NCBI RefSeq assembly: GCF_001457475.1
Contig: NZ_LN831029.1
Coordinates: 3,658,001-3,722,000 of the forward strand
Direction: 5' to 3'
Source of the DNA: Achromobacter xylosoxidans
GTDB lineage: Bacteria; Pseudomonadota; Gammaproteobacteria; Burkholderiales; Burkholderiaceae_B
Length of the DNA stretch: 64,000 nucleotides
Every line of letters begins with the position of its first letter. The stretch's first letter is position 1. Shown in pieces: positions 42,520 through 50,509 of this stretch. The notes beneath the pieces are model-generated. The model was not told the DNA's origin. It searched no databases and saw only the letters and a program-made list of their open reading frames with translations. Made by a program: the position numbers and the translations under genes.

Positions 42520-42583
42520 GATCGCACCGAGGGCACGCAACCAGGTGTTCGTCAGCATGACACGCTCAGGAACCCCAAAAAAA

Positions 42584-42646
42584 CGCTGGCTGCGCGAATG
42601 CGTGCGGCAGGTGTGCGCGGCCTGACGCCGCGCCGCGGCTAGGCGC
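42584..42646 (+). repeat. 63-bp direct repeat, right copy
   Basis: Exact second copy of 40844-40906. Here the LysR-end sequence lies in no LysR frame. Its last eight bases overlap the stop end of the next AraC gene (42639-43673), showing that the AraC gene was originally the lysR neighbour. Confidence 0.98.
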
Positions 42647-43673
42647 GCGGGACGGCCCGCCCGGGCCAGCGCCATGACTGTTCGCGGAATTCCTGCGGCG
42701 GCATGTCGTAGGCGCGGCGGAACGCGCGGGCAAAGTCCGATGCGCTGCCGAACCCCAGCCCATAGGCGATTTCCATCACCGTCAGGTGCGGGTAGCGCGC
42801 CAGTTCCTCGGCGGCCAGGCGCAGGCGCAGCTGGCGGATGTAAGCCCCCAGCCCGCCTTCGTGCTGGAACAGGCGGTACACCGTGGGACGCGGCAGGCGC
42901 AGCGCCTGGATCACCGATTCCGGCGTCAGCCCGGCCTGGTGCAGATTGGCCTGCACGTAGCGCCGGACCTCCGCGACCATGGCCGCCCGCCCCGCCGCGC
43001 GCGCATTGCCAGCCAGGCGCGCGTCCTTGCCGAAGGCGGCCAACAGCAGCCGCACGCAGGTGATGATGTCGGCCTGCGCTTGCCGCGCGTCCAGGCCGCG
43101 CATCGTTTGGCCCAGCGCCGCCACCTGGCCGATCGCCAGCGGCAGCAGCGGCATGCCATCGTGCAGCGTGCGGCCGTGGATCGCCTGCGGATCGGGAAAC
43201 ACCTCCTGCACCAATTCCGCCGGCACGAAAAAGGTCAGCATGCGACAGGCGTGGCGCCACAGCCGCACCGGCTGGCCCAGGTCCACCGCCAGCACCCGCG
43301 CCGCGCCGCGCGCATCCGGCGGGCGCGGCGCGTTGCGCAGCGTCACGTCGTCCACCCCGCCTTCCAGGAACACATGGAAGGCGAAGTCGCGGATGTTGTC
43401 GCGTGAAATGCGCACCAGCGAACGTTCCAGCCGCAGGGCGTCGGAACGGCAATCGGTGAACATCAGCCGGCCGATGCGATAGCGATCGATGGACGCGTTG
43501 AAAGGCTGGCGCAGCGCGTCGCGGTCGGGCAGCACGTCGACCACGTGCCCGACCTGGTCGCGCCATGCCAGCAGGCGGCGTTCGGGGGCCTGCGCCGCCA
43601 CATCGAAATGATGGTGGGCGATGGCGGGAGGCATGCGCGGCGGTTGGCCGGCCGGATAAGCACTTGGGTTCAT
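42639..43673 (-). CDS. AraC-family transcriptional regulator
   Basis: 344-residue AraC regulator with an AraC-binding-like-2 N-terminal half (FDVAAQAPERRLLAWRDQVGHVVDVLP, RISRDNIRDFAFHVFLEGG). The C-terminal double HTH has ESVIQALRLPRPTVYRLFQHEGGLGAYIRQLRLRLA, then TVMEIAYGLGFGSASDFARAFRRAYDMPPQEFR. This subgroup (OruR/NphR-like) often activates a nearby oxidative catabolic gene, but no such target is adjacent. It begins at 43673 (MNPSAY). The gene's last bases fall inside the right copy of the 63-bp repeat. Its upstream side is a 381-bp gap with an orphan terminator. Confidence 0.88.
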   Translation of the reverse strand: MNPSAYPAGQPPRMPPAIAHHHFDVAAQAPERRLLAWRDQVGHVVDVLPDRDALRQPFNASIDRYRIGRLMFTDCRSDALRLERSLVRISRDNIRDFAFHVFLEGGVDDVTLRNAPRPPDARGAARVLAVDLGQPVRLWRHACRMLTFFVPAELVQEVFPDPQAIHGRTLHDGMPLLPLAIGQVAALGQTMRGLDARQAQADIITCVRLLLAAFGKDARLAGNARAAGRAAMVAEVRRYVQANLHQAGLTPESVIQALRLPRPTVYRLFQHEGGLGAYIRQLRLRLAAEELARYPHLTVMEIAYGLGFGSASDFARAFRRAYDMPPQEFREQSWRWPGRAVPRA

Positions 43674-43740
43674 GCTTGCAGGTTGCCGCGCGAGTGGCCC
43701 GGACGAGGACGCGTCAAGTATGACAAAAAGTAAATAACCG

Positions 43741-43936
43741 GCAGACTCCGGCAAAACTGAGACGCGCGGTATAGCCACGAGACTAACAGTATCTAAGCTT
43801 GCCAGGAGATTCCGCAAGACGTACGCGGACTCGGGCCGAAGTACCGCAAGCAAGCGGGGCGCCGCGCCGGCCCGGCCGGCACGGCGCCGCACAGCGACTT
43901 GGCGCATTCCCCTTCGCGGGGAATGCGCATTTTTTT
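43741..43936 (+). ncRNA. Candidate small RNA ending at an orphan terminator
   Basis: About 200 bases of non-coding plus-strand sequence lead into a near-perfect intrinsic terminator. There is internal pairing potential, e.g. CCGGCAGACTCCGG near its start, but no known RNA family was recognised and no convincing promoter found. The 5' end is arbitrary. Confidence 0.25.
43902..43936 (+). terminator. Strong intrinsic terminator, plus strand
   Basis: GCGCATTCCCC-TTCGC-GGGGAATGCGC has an 11-bp perfect stem, a one-base A, then seven Ts (43930-43936). It precedes the GNAT gene by 118 bases and follows no plus-strand gene. Confidence 0.9.
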
Positions 43937-44054
43937 CACGCCGGGGTTCCCGGGATGCCCGGCCGGTCCGGCGCGGTCCCCGGGAATACCCGTGTGGCGC
44001 GCGCGGAACAGCTACCATACCGGCTTCGCTGTCATCCCCCGCTGTCGTTCCGCC

Positions 44055-44546
44055 ATGCCTTCCCTGACTTTCCGTTCCCCCACCCTGGCCGACACCGATC
44101 GCTGCTTCGCGATCGAAAGCACCGCCTACGAAGGCGACGAGGCCGCCACCCACGCCAAGATCGCCACCCGCATCGCCGAGTATCCGCAGGGCTTCCTGCT
44201 GCTGGAGGAGGATGGCGCCATCGTCGGCTTCATCAACAGCGGCTGCGCCCACGACGTGGTCATGTCGGACGAGGCCTTCAAGGAATTGGTCGGCCATGAC
44301 CCGGCCGCGCCCAACGTGGTGATCATGTCGGTGGTGGTCGATCCGGTGCACCAGGGCAAGGGCCATGCCGCGCGCTTGATGCACCGCTTCATCGACGACT
44401 GCCGCCGCCAGGGCAAGCAGACCATCCACCTGATGTGCAAGGAACGCCACGTCGAGCTGTACCGCAAGCTCGGCTACCGCTACGTGCGGCCGTCGCCGTC
44501 CGACCATGGCGGCATGGCCTGGCACGAAATGGTGATGGCGCTGTAG
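44055..44546 (+). CDS. GNAT family N-acetyltransferase (arylalkylamine-type)
   Basis: 163-residue GNAT. The start FRSPTLADTDRCFAIESTAYEGDEAATHAKIATRI resembles the AANAT-like group, with VIMSVVVDPVHQGKGHAARLMHRFI as acetyl-CoA loop (QGKGHA) and VELYRKLGYRYVRPS as the final motif. Upstream codons in frame (from 43899) span the terminator and are not coding; 44055 is the first sensible ATG. It probably acetylates a small amine; the substrate is unknown. It stands alone on the plus strand and converges with the Bug gene. Confidence 0.88.
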   Translation: MPSLTFRSPTLADTDRCFAIESTAYEGDEAATHAKIATRIAEYPQGFLLLEEDGAIVGFINSGCAHDVVMSDEAFKELVGHDPAAPNVVIMSVVVDPVHQGKGHAARLMHRFIDDCRRQGKQTIHLMCKERHVELYRKLGYRYVRPSPSDHGGMAWHEMVMAL

Positions 44547-44585
44547 CGGCCGGGGCGGCGCCCGCCCCCCTTGGCCGCCCAAGCC

Positions 44586-45563
44586 TCAATCCAGCTGGAT
44601 CCTGGCGCTGTCGATGATCTGCTTCCAGCGCCGGGTTTCCTCGGCCGACAACCTGGCCAGGTCCTCGCTCGTGCCCGGATACGGCACCGCGCCCTGCTCG
44701 GCCAGCTGCCCCACCAGCGTTTTGTCGTTGGCGATGGCCAGTATCGTGTCCTGCAACTTGCGCAGCACCTGCGGATCGGTCCCTGCCGGCGCCATCACCC
44801 CGTACCAGGACTCCACCACCGCGTCCTTGACCCCGGCCTCGGCCAGGGTCGGGATATCGGCGATGGCATCGCTGCGCTTGTCGCTGGCCACCGCCAGCAC
44901 CCGCACCTGCCCCGACTTCACGTACGGCAGCACATTGGGCAGGTTGGCGAACAGCACCTGCACCTGTCCCGACAGCAGGTCCGACGTGGCCGGTCCGGCG
45001 CCGCGATACGGCACGTGCTCGAAGCGCGCGCCCGAGCGGAACATGAACAGCTCGCCGGTCAGGTGGTTGACCGAACCGATGCCGGCGGACGCCATGTTCA
45101 GCTTGCCGGGATTGGCCTTGCCATAGGCCACCAGCTCGGCCACGGTCCTGGCCGGCGCGTCCCTGGACACCGCCAGCACATTGGGCACCGTCGAGAACAG
45201 CGCCACCGGCGCGAAGTCCTTGTCGGCGTTGTACGGCAGGTTCTTCGATATCAGCGGCAGGATCGACTGCTGCCCCATCGTCGCCAGCAGCAGCGTGTAG
45301 CCGTCCGGCGCCGCCTTGGCCACGAAGTTGGCGCCGATACTGCCACCGCCTCCGGGCTTGTTCTCGACGATCACCGTCTGCCCCAGCGCCTCGGACATGC
45401 GGTTGGCCAGCAGGCGCCCCATCAGGTTGACGGTGCCGCCCGGCGCGAACGGCACCACCATCGTGATCGGCTTGCCTGGATAGTCCTGCGCGGCCTGCGC
45501 GCCTGGGCTGGCAAAGAGGGCCGCGGCCAGCGCCACGGCGAATTTCGGCATTGCCTTGAACAT
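44586..45563 (-). CDS. Bug-family (TctC) periplasmic solute-binding protein
   Basis: 325-residue tripartite-tricarboxylate-type binding protein. The signal peptide MFKAMPKFAVALAAALFASPGAQA is followed by AQDYPGKPITMVVPFAPGG. VENKPGGGGSIGANFVAKAAPDGYTLL is the Bug signature, and PYRGAGPATSDLLSGQVQVLFANL forms the second-lobe loop. Such proteins are hugely expanded in Bordetella and relatives and bind carboxylates or amino acids, often without dedicated TctAB partners; none are seen here. It lies 49 bp after the argininosuccinate-lyase-like gene on the same strand, so the two are probably co-transcribed. The ligand may be the lyase substrate or product. Confidence 0.93.
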   Translation of the reverse strand: MFKAMPKFAVALAAALFASPGAQAAQDYPGKPITMVVPFAPGGTVNLMGRLLANRMSEALGQTVIVENKPGGGGSIGANFVAKAAPDGYTLLLATMGQQSILPLISKNLPYNADKDFAPVALFSTVPNVLAVSRDAPARTVAELVAYGKANPGKLNMASAGIGSVNHLTGELFMFRSGARFEHVPYRGAGPATSDLLSGQVQVLFANLPNVLPYVKSGQVRVLAVASDKRSDAIADIPTLAEAGVKDAVVESWYGVMAPAGTDPQVLRKLQDTILAIANDKTLVGQLAEQGAVPYPGTSEDLARLSAEETRRWKQIIDSARIQLD

Positions 45564-45612
45564 ATCGGTATTCCCCTTGGTTTGATTTATACGGCGTGAT
45601 GGGCGCGGCGTC

Positions 45613-47133
45613 TCAGGCTGCCGCGCCGGTTTCGGTATCGACCAGGGCCGCCACGCGGCGCTGCAGCGCGGCGTGCGCCGCGGCGCTACGCTGGCGCGCG
45701 GCGTCGATGGCGGCCTGGCGCAGGTCCAGCAGGGTCTGCTGCTCCCGCAGATGCGTGCGCACCGATTGTGGCGCCGGCCCGCCGAGCGACAGGCGCGCGG
45801 CCACGTTGCGCACCGGATCGAGGCAGGCGGCGACGTCGTCGGCCGCCAGCGCCACCGGTCGGCCCAGTTGTTCCCGCGCCGCGGCCGAGATCATCGGCGG
45901 CGTGATGGCGCGCGCCGGCAGCCCCTGCTCCAGGGCCTGCCGCACCACCGCGCCGATGACGTGGTGCGCGTCGCGGAACGACATGCCGGCCTTGCGCACC
46001 AGCAGGTCCGCCAGATCGGTCACGGTCGAGAAATCGTCCGCCGCGCGCGCCGCCATGCGCGCGCGGTCCGGCTCGACCTGCTCCACCAGCAGCTGCATCA
46101 GTTCCAGCGCCTTGAGCGCCTCCTCGCACGCTTCCCAGCAGGTACGGGTGCTTTCGCGGCTGCTGTCGCCGGAGTGGGTGAAATGCGTGGACTTGACCGT
46201 GGACAGCGCCGCGCCGGTCAGGCCGATCAGGTGCCCGGTCTTGCCGCGCAGGTATTCCAGCACCGCCGGGTTCTTCTTCTGCGGCATGATGCTGGAGGTG
46301 CTGGCGATGCTGTCCGGAAACGACAGGTAGCCGAACTCGGGCGTGGACCAGATATAGAAATCCTGCACCATGCGGCTGCAGGTGACCATCATGATCGACA
46401 GCGTCGCGCTCAGCTCCAGCGCGAAGTCGCGCGACGCCACCCCGTCCAGCGCATTGGCCAGCGGCGCGCTGAAACCGAGCATGGCGCTGGTGGCGGCGCG
46501 GTCGATCGGAAACGACGTGCCCGCCAGCGCGCAGGCCCCCAGCGGCGAGGCGTCCGCCGTTTCCAGCGCATGCGCCAGCCGGCCGATATCGCGCGACCAG
46601 GCATCGACCAGCGCCGACAGGTAATAGCCGTAGGTGATGGGCTGCGCCGCCTGCATGTGGGTGTAGCCCGGCATGACCCAGTCGGCATAGCGTTCGGCCC
46701 GGGCCAGCGCGGCGCGCGCCACGCCGATCAGCGCCGCGCCGATGCGGGCGGCGAAATCGCGCGCCCGCATGCGGTCGATGGTGGCGCCGATGTCATTGCG
46801 GCTGCGCGCGGTGTGCAGGCGGCCGCCCAGTTCCTGGCCAACGGCCTTGATCAGGTGCGCCTCGTAGTTGAAATACGCTTCCTCGCGCGCCGGGTCCAGT
46901 TCCACCGCGTGCGGACCGTCGGCCTGCATCTTGAGCAGCGCCCGCGCCAGGCGCTGCGCGGCGTCGTGATCGAGGATGCCCTGCTCGCGCAGCATCAACA
47001 GGTGCGCCAGGTTGACCTGGGTGAGCATCTCGAAGTTGGCGAAGAACTCGCGGTTCAATCGCGGCAGGAAAATATGCTGGAGCACCTCTTTGGCCAGGGG
47101 TTGCTTGAGGCGGGCGCTGACTTTGGATTCCAT
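45613..47133 (-). CDS. Argininosuccinate-lyase-like fumarase-superfamily enzyme
   Basis: 506-residue member of the aspartase/fumarase superfamily, closest to ArgH. It has LHTARSRNDI (107-115), GYTHMQAAQP with catalytic-region His159, and the mobile signature loop TSSIMPQKKNPA at 279-290. It is longer than housekeeping ArgH (about 460), mostly at the C-terminus. It is linked to a Bug uptake protein and a divergent LysR regulator rather than arg genes. That context argues for a catabolic lyase acting on an amino-dicarboxylate conjugate, as for other ArgH-like paralogues, not arginine biosynthesis. The start at 47133 (MESKVSAR) is chosen because the frame upstream overlaps the regulatory region. 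Confidence 0.85.
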   Translation of the reverse strand: MESKVSARLKQPLAKEVLQHIFLPRLNREFFANFEMLTQVNLAHLLMLREQGILDHDAAQRLARALLKMQADGPHAVELDPAREEAYFNYEAHLIKAVGQELGGRLHTARSRNDIGATIDRMRARDFAARIGAALIGVARAALARAERYADWVMPGYTHMQAAQPITYGYYLSALVDAWSRDIGRLAHALETADASPLGACALAGTSFPIDRAATSAMLGFSAPLANALDGVASRDFALELSATLSIMMVTCSRMVQDFYIWSTPEFGYLSFPDSIASTSSIMPQKKNPAVLEYLRGKTGHLIGLTGAALSTVKSTHFTHSGDSSRESTRTCWEACEEALKALELMQLLVEQVEPDRARMAARAADDFSTVTDLADLLVRKAGMSFRDAHHVIGAVVRQALEQGLPARAITPPMISAAAREQLGRPVALAADDVAACLDPVRNVAARLSLGGPAPQSVRTHLREQQTLLDLRQAAIDAARQRSAAAHAALQRRVAALVDTETGAAA

Positions 47134-47214
47134 ATCGGTCCGGGGGATGCAAGGGCTGAAAACCGTAGTCTCCCGCCGGGCCAATTCATACGTCAAATCA
47201 GATATTTACGACTT

Positions 47215-47235
47215 ATCATACAAAACTGATATGAT
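47215..47235. promoter_or_regulatory. LysR-type operator between ASL-like gene and LysR
   Basis: ATCATA-N9-TATGAT is a perfect inverted repeat in an AT-rich patch, eight bases before the LysR start and 82 from the divergent lyase start. The layout fits LysR autoregulation plus activation of the lyase-Bug operon. Confidence 0.45.
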
Positions 47236-47242
47236 TTGAATC

Positions 47243-48142
47243 ATGAATTTCAAGCAAGTCGAAGCCTTCCGCGCGGTCATGATGACGCGCTCCATGACCA
47301 CCGCGGCCGGACTGCTGCACACCTCGCAGCCGAACGTCAGCCGCTGGATCGCGCTACTGGAAAAAGCGCTGGGCTTCGTGTTGTTCCAACGGGTCGGCAC
47401 CCGCATCATTCCCACGCCCGAGGCCGAGGCTTTCTACGCCGACGTCGAACGCGCCTTCATCGGCCTGGAATCGCTCAACGACAGCGCCAGCTCCATCCGC
47501 CGCCGCGGCACCGGCCTGTTGCGGGTTGGCGCGGTGGGCTCCATCACGCAGTGCGTGCTGCCGGACGCCATCGTGCTGTTCCGCCAGAAGTTCTCGGACA
47601 TCCCCGTGGTGGTCAACACCGGGGGCTCCGACGTGGTCGCCAAATGGCTGGCCACCGGCGTCTGCGACATCGGCTTCTGCTCGCTGCATACCGACCTGCC
47701 CGGCCTGCGCTACGAGCGCATCAACACCGCCCATGGCGTGGGTATCGTGCCGCGCGGCCACAGGCTGGCAGGCAAGAGGCGATTGGCGCCCGCGGACTTT
47801 CGCGACGAGAACTTCATCTCGCTGCCCGCCGGCAGCTTCAACCGCGCCGCCATCGACCGCCACTTTCCCGACGACACCCGCGTGCTGTCTATCGAAACGC
47901 CCTACGCCACGACCATCTGCGGCATGGTCGCCAAGGGCCTGGGCGTTTCCATCGTCAACCCGGTGGTGCCGCGCGCGCTGGGCATCGCCAACCTGCGCGA
48001 AATCCGCTTTTCGGAAAAGGTCGAATTCCACAGCTACGCCGTCACCTCCGACCATTTCCCCGTCAACACGCTGGCGCGGCGCATGGCCGACTGCGTGCGC
48101 GACACCTTCGCCGCGCTGGGTCGGCCGGCCACGGCGGCCTGA
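47243..48142 (+). CDS. LysR-family regulator of the lyase-Bug operon
   Basis: 299-residue LysR protein. FKQVEAFRAVMMTRSMTTAAGLLHTSQPNVSRWIALLEKALGFVLFQR is the HTH and wing. The effector domain (RVGAVGSITQCVLPDAIVLFRQ, VCDIGFCSLHTDLPGL, GMVAKGLGVSIVNP) resembles the NocR/OccR opine-amino-acid regulators. Those sense arginine-derived opines such as nopaline and octopine, and the divergent gene is argininosuccinate-lyase-like. An inducer that is an amino-acid conjugate is therefore plausible but unproven. It ends 14 bp before a convergent MFS gene. Confidence 0.92.
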   Translation: MNFKQVEAFRAVMMTRSMTTAAGLLHTSQPNVSRWIALLEKALGFVLFQRVGTRIIPTPEAEAFYADVERAFIGLESLNDSASSIRRRGTGLLRVGAVGSITQCVLPDAIVLFRQKFSDIPVVVNTGGSDVVAKWLATGVCDIGFCSLHTDLPGLRYERINTAHGVGIVPRGHRLAGKRRLAPADFRDENFISLPAGSFNRAAIDRHFPDDTRVLSIETPYATTICGMVAKGLGVSIVNPVVPRALGIANLREIRFSEKVEFHSYAVTSDHFPVNTLARRMADCVRDTFAALGRPATAA

Positions 48143-48156
48143 CACGGCCGGCGGCG

Positions 48157-49392
48157 TCAGGCCGCGCGCCGCCGGCCCGCCACGAATCCATGGTGGCGCG
48201 CTCGCCAGGCCACGGCCAGCGCGACCACCAGCAACACCACGATGGTGCGCGGCAAGGCTGGCGCCCCGGCCGTCTCCAGCACCACGCCGCCGATCGCGCC
48301 GCCGGCGGCGAACGCCAGGTTGAACACCGTCACCAACATCGATTGCGCCACGTCGGCCCCGTCGCCCGCGGCGTCCGCCAGGGCAGTCTGCAGCAGCGTC
48401 GGCGCGCCGCCGAAGCTCAGCCCCCACAATGCAATGGCGGCAAACACCGCGCCCGTCGACGTTGCGCCGTGCCCCAGGGCCAGCGCCACCAGCGCAAACA
48501 GCGCCAGGCTGGCCAGCACCAGCGGACGCAGTCCGCGATCGACCAGCATGCCGGTCATCCAGATGCCGCCCAATGACGCCACCCCGAACACCAGCAAGAC
48601 CGCATCGACCCGCGCCGCCAGTCCGAACGCGGCCATCAGCGGCGCGATATAGGTGTACAGCGTGTAGTGCGCCAGGATCCACGCCAGGATCACGGCCAGC
48701 ACCGGCCGCACGCCCGGCGTGCGCCATACCTGGCGCATCGGCGTCCGCCGCGCCGCCGCCTGGCCGGGATAGTCGGGCACGCGCCGCGCCACCCACAACA
48801 TCAGCGCCAGGCTCATCCCCGACAACACGCCAAAGACCGCGCGCCATCCCGCCAGGGCGCCGAGCCAGGCGCTCAATGGCACGCCCAGCGCCAGCGCCAG
48901 GGGAATCCCCACCATCGCCACCGCCATCGCGCGCCCCTGCAAGGCCGGCGCCACCATGCGCCGCGCATAGCCCGCCAGCAGGCTCCACGCCAGCCCCGTC
49001 GCAATGCCCGCCATGAAGCGCGCGCCCAGTGTCAGCGCGTAGTACGGCGACCACGCGGTAATGGCGTTGCACAGCAGGAACCCGCCCACCGCCAGCAGCA
49101 AGGCGGCGCGCCGCCGCCAGCCGCGCATGGCGATGGTCAGCGGAATCGCCGCCAGGCCCGAACCCAGCGCGCACAGGGTCGCCAACTGCCCCGCCCAGCC
49201 CTGCGACACGCCGAAGTCGCGCGCCATCTGCGGCAACAGGCCGGCGGGCACGCTTTCGTTGGCGGTCGCGATGAAGCTGCACATCGTCAGGGCCAACAGG
49301 CCCGCCAGCGGCAGCCGCGCGGTAGTGGGGGTGGCTGTGGCAGGGTTGGCGGTGCTGCCCTCCAACGCCGCCGATCCGGACATCTCACTCAT
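48157..49392 (-). CDS. MFS transporter, AraJ/NepI-like (12 TMS)
   Basis: 411-residue major facilitator of the DHA1 type. TM1 SLIATANESVPAGLLP-like (CSFIATANESVPAGLLPQMARDFGVSQG), loop 2-3 MRGWRRRAALL, and motif C region in helix 5 (MVGIPLALALGVPLSAWLGALAGWRAVFG) resemble sugar-efflux/purine-exporter proteins AraJ and NepI. The ATG at 49392 is preceded by AAGGAG at good spacing; an upstream M at 49410 lacks this. It is divergent from a LysR gene and shares with it a region holding two palindromes. The substrate is unknown, perhaps a small metabolite or drug. Confidence 0.9.
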   Translation of the reverse strand: MSEMSGSAALEGSTANPATATPTTARLPLAGLLALTMCSFIATANESVPAGLLPQMARDFGVSQGWAGQLATLCALGSGLAAIPLTIAMRGWRRRAALLLAVGGFLLCNAITAWSPYYALTLGARFMAGIATGLAWSLLAGYARRMVAPALQGRAMAVAMVGIPLALALGVPLSAWLGALAGWRAVFGVLSGMSLALMLWVARRVPDYPGQAAARRTPMRQVWRTPGVRPVLAVILAWILAHYTLYTYIAPLMAAFGLAARVDAVLLVFGVASLGGIWMTGMLVDRGLRPLVLASLALFALVALALGHGATSTGAVFAAIALWGLSFGGAPTLLQTALADAAGDGADVAQSMLVTVFNLAFAAGGAIGGVVLETAGAPALPRTIVVLLVVALAVAWRARHHGFVAGRRRAA

Positions 49393-49439
49393 GAGTCGCG
49401 CTCCTTGCATATGAAAGACGCGACAGTCTGGAGCTAACC

Positions 49440-49451
49440 ATCAAATTTGAT
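49440..49451. promoter_or_regulatory. Palindrome ATCAAATTTGAT in MFS/LysR divergent promoter
   Basis: A perfect 12-bp palindrome between the divergent genes, about 48 bases above the MFS start. It is probably one half of a bipartite LysR site with the ATTTGAA repeat to its right. Confidence 0.45.
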
Positions 49452-49463
49452 AATTAGCCTAGA

Positions 49464-49482
49464 ATTTGAATGATCTTCAAAT
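49464..49482. promoter_or_regulatory. Inverted repeat ATTTGAA-N5-TTCAAAT before LysR
   Basis: Perfect 7-bp arms, sharing the TCAAAT/ATTTGA half-site with the neighbouring palindrome, as expected for LysR recognition and activation sites. The ATG at 49470 is inside this repeat, so it is unlikely to be the LysR start. Confidence 0.5.
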
Positions 49483-49493
49483 CTGGATTTCAA

Positions 49494-50474
49494 ATGGCGA
49501 CCGACAGGTTGGGCGACATGCGACTTTTCGTGGAAACGGCGGCGGCAGGCAGCCTGTCGGCGGCCGGCCGCAAGCTGGGGCTGTCGGCCGCGGCGGCCAG
49601 CGCGCGGCTGATCAAGCTGGAATCCGCGCTGCGCGCCAGGCTGTTTCACCGCAGCACCCGGCAGTTGCGCCTGACCGAGGAAGGCCGTGTCTACCTGGCG
49701 CATTGCGAGATCGCGCTACGCGCCATCGACGATGCCGAGGCCGCGCTGCAGGCGGGCCAGCAGGCCGTGCGCGGCAAGCTGCGGATCTCGGCATCGGCCG
49801 ACTTCGGCCGCAACCTGCTGAAAGACTGGCTGGAAGAATTCAGCGCGGCGCACCCTGACCTGAAGATCGCGCTGACGCTGTCGGACTCGCTGTCGAACCT
49901 GCTGCACGACGACATCGACCTGGCGATCCGCTTCGGACGGCCGCAGGATGGCGCCCTGGTCGCGCGCCATCTCGCCCCCAACTGGCGAGTGCTGTGCGCC
50001 TCGCCCGACTACATCGCCCGGCGTGGCGCGCCGCGCACGCCCGAAGACCTGGCGCGGCACGATTTCATCGTGCTGGTCACCGCCGCCGGTCCGCTCAACC
50101 AGTTCCATTTCATCAAGAACGAAACCGCGGCCAGCTTCACAGTGCCGCTGGAGCGCGCGTGGGAAACCAACGACGGCGCGCTGGCGCGCCAATGGGCCAT
50201 CGCCGGCCATGGCATTGCGCGCAAGACCATCTGGGATGCAGCCGACGACCTGCGCGCCGGGCGCCTGAAGGTGCTGCTGCCCGACTATCGGGTAAGCGAG
50301 GATGGCGTGCATGCCGTATTCCACGGCACCCGCTACATGGCGCCGCGGGTGCGGCGGTTGCTGGACTTCCTGGTGGCGCGCTTCGCCGATGCCGGCGCGG
50401 CGTTGACGCGCGATTTCGATATCGAGGCGGGCCGGCCGCGCCAACCACCGGACGTCGCCGGTCCCGTGGCCTAG
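49494..50474 (+). CDS. LysR-family transcriptional regulator
   Basis: 326-residue LysR of the CrgA/DsdC-like group. DRLGDMRLFVETAAAGSLSAAGRKLGLSAAAASARLIKLE is the HTH and LFHRSTRQLRLTEEG the wing. GKLRISASADFGRNLLKDWLEEF opens the effector domain, and FGRPQDGALVARHLAPNWRVLCASPDYIARRGAPRTPEDLARHDFI is its typical mid part. The start at 49494 (MATDRLGD) is preferred over 49470, which lies in a probable operator. GGAT precedes 49494. It is divergent from the AraJ/NepI-like MFS gene, its likely target, and converges with the MerR gene. Confidence 0.92.
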   Translation: MATDRLGDMRLFVETAAAGSLSAAGRKLGLSAAAASARLIKLESALRARLFHRSTRQLRLTEEGRVYLAHCEIALRAIDDAEAALQAGQQAVRGKLRISASADFGRNLLKDWLEEFSAAHPDLKIALTLSDSLSNLLHDDIDLAIRFGRPQDGALVARHLAPNWRVLCASPDYIARRGAPRTPEDLARHDFIVLVTAAGPLNQFHFIKNETAASFTVPLERAWETNDGALARQWAIAGHGIARKTIWDAADDLRAGRLKVLLPDYRVSEDGVHAVFHGTRYMAPRVRRLLDFLVARFADAGAALTRDFDIEAGRPRQPPDVAGPVA

Positions 50475-50509
50475 CGCCTGGGCGCGCTGAAAGCGCCTCG
50501 CACAGCGCA

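Larger units (their letters stand above)
40907..42583. other. Repeat-bounded inserted segment (FtrA-like regulator and rhodanese)
   Basis: A 1,677-base segment between the 63-bp direct repeats carries only a FtrA-like gene and a rhodanese gene with their divergent promoter. Base composition is lower than the neighbours: two 60-base lines counted by hand (41461 and 41941) give about 60% and 52% GC, in a region usually near 70%. There is no transposase, integrase or recognisable terminal inverted repeat. The right edge reads AACCCCAAAAAAA before the repeat. It is interpreted as horizontally acquired DNA whose insertion duplicated the lysR end. Confidence 0.6.
43674..44054. other. Intergenic region with orphan terminator
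   Basis: 381 bases without a recognisable gene. It must contain the AraC promoter (minus) and the GNAT promoter (plus). The striking element is a strong plus-strand terminator at 43902-43936 with no plus-strand gene before it. The stretch 43741-43900 is therefore a candidate small RNA. Confidence 0.5.

Noticed and set aside
40907..42583. Calling the repeat-bounded segment an insertion sequence or integron cassette
   Set aside because: There is no transposase, integrase, terminal inverted repeat or attC-like structure, and a 63-bp target duplication is far too long for an IS.
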